Shown piece by piece: positions 63,765 through 64,000 of a stretch of 64,000 nt of DNA (its first letter is position 1; the number at the start of each line of letters is the position of its first letter). The notes beneath the pieces are model-generated. The model was not told the origin of the DNA and did not search any database. It saw only the letters and a program-made list of their open reading frames with translations. The translations under genes were made by a program, and so were the position numbers. Origin of the DNA: Martelella limonii (GTDB taxonomy: Bacteria > Pseudomonadota > Alphaproteobacteria > Rhizobiales > Rhizobiaceae); NCBI RefSeq assembly GCF_013344475.1, contig NZ_JABUOU010000007.1, positions 172,439-236,438 of the forward strand, read 5' to 3'.

Positions 63765-63792
63765 TTGACATTTACTTATCCCGCCGAATCTT
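63765..63792 (+). promoter_or_regulatory. Possible cysD promoter
   Basis: TTGACA (63765-63770), then 16 bases and AATCTT (63787-63792). It sits 58 bases upstream of the cysD ATG in a locally AT-rich stretch. The -10 is poor, as expected for a regulated cys promoter. Confidence 0.35.
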
Positions 63793-63849
63793 TATCCATA
63801 GGTCGCATTTTGAAAAATTCAGTTTCATTCATATTATCGGGAATATTTG

Positions 63850-64000
63850 ATGGCTCTTACCCATTTGCAGAGACTTGAGGCGGAATCCATCCACATCTTC
63901 CGCGAGGTTGCAGCCAGTTTTGCCAAGCCGGTGATGCTGTACTCGATCGGGAAGGATTCCTCGGTGATGATGCATCTGGCGATGAAGGCGTTCTATCCCG
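63850..64000 (+). CDS. cysD: Sulfate adenylyltransferase subunit 2, 5' part (runs off the right edge)
   Basis: CysD is the ATP-PPi-synthase-type subunit that, with CysN, makes adenylylsulfate from sulfate and ATP for assimilation and for PAPS. The visible 50 codons read [20 protein letters not shown] and then [20 protein letters not shown], which contains the SxGKDS PP-loop motif. Only the start is in the window; a cysN/cysC gene is expected downstream. PAPS made from this route could feed the sulfotransferase of the glycan cluster. Confidence 0.93.
   Translation, partial: MALTHLQRLEAESIHIFREVAASFAKPVMLYSIGKDSSVMMHLAMKAFYP

Overview
This 64 kb window is chromosomal DNA of an alphaproteobacterium, most likely of the order Hyphomicrobiales (Rhizobiales). 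The grounds are GC-rich coding with strong GC3 bias, an ALAS-type hemA, a CioAB-like quinol oxidase with a DUF2474 subunit, giant autotransporters with SIGGGGG repeats, SorC-controlled polyol/ABC operons and a CysD start. Genus cannot be fixed from the sequence alone. No tRNA, rRNA, CRISPR array or phage genes were found.

Layout. 1-3.8 kb: 5' part of hemA (minus) divergent from cydA-cydB-DUF2474 (plus), sharing a 600-bp region with repeated CCATACA half-sites. 4-11.1 kb: a ~2,370-residue autotransporter (AT1) with glycine-rich repeats and Asp/Ser-rich insertions. 11.4-16.2 kb: three-gene unit of a membrane protein, a secreted VWA protein and a secreted hypothetical. 16.3-19.1 kb: signalling operon of a periplasmic molybdopterin-fold protein, histidine kinase and REC-LuxR regulator. 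19.3-25.7 kb: sugar ABC transporter, fused dihydroxyacetone-type kinase and a convergent SorC regulator. 26-33 kb: serine hydrolase and a second autotransporter (AT2) built of three ~347-residue tandem repeats. 33.2 kb: IS3 remnant. 33.5-44.4 kb: surface-glycan cluster on the minus strand (GT2 x2, GT11 x2, GT17, DUF3431, sulfotransferase, EpsG/Wzy-like polymerase, Wzx flippase), followed by a plus-strand epimerase. 44.7-48.4 kb: DUF4189 protein and a third autotransporter (AT3) whose passenger carries two aspartic-protease DTG motifs. 48.9-61.8 kb: second dihydroxyacetone-type kinase, a pseudogene patch (ornithine cyclodeaminase, GMC oxidoreductase, one unidentified), then a divergent catabolic locus: split transketolase, FGGY kinase and SorC regulator on minus; sugar ABC transporter and two SDR dehydrogenases on plus. 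62.0-63.4 kb: damaged IS3-family element. 63.85 kb to the end: start of cysD.

How the genes fit together. The 48.9-61.8 kb locus reads as a complete route for a polyol or unusual sugar: import, oxidation by SDRs, phosphorylation by the FGGY kinase, cleavage by the two-subunit transketolase, and rescue of dihydroxyacetone by the DhaKL kinase, under SorC control. The 19-25 kb locus is a smaller parallel module. Three autotransporters and a fucosyltransferase/sulfotransferase glycan cluster make this a cell-surface region, and its 29-kb right half lies between two same-oriented copies of one IS end. The strongest candidate for something undescribed is the aspartic-protease-like autotransporter with its DUF4189 partner.
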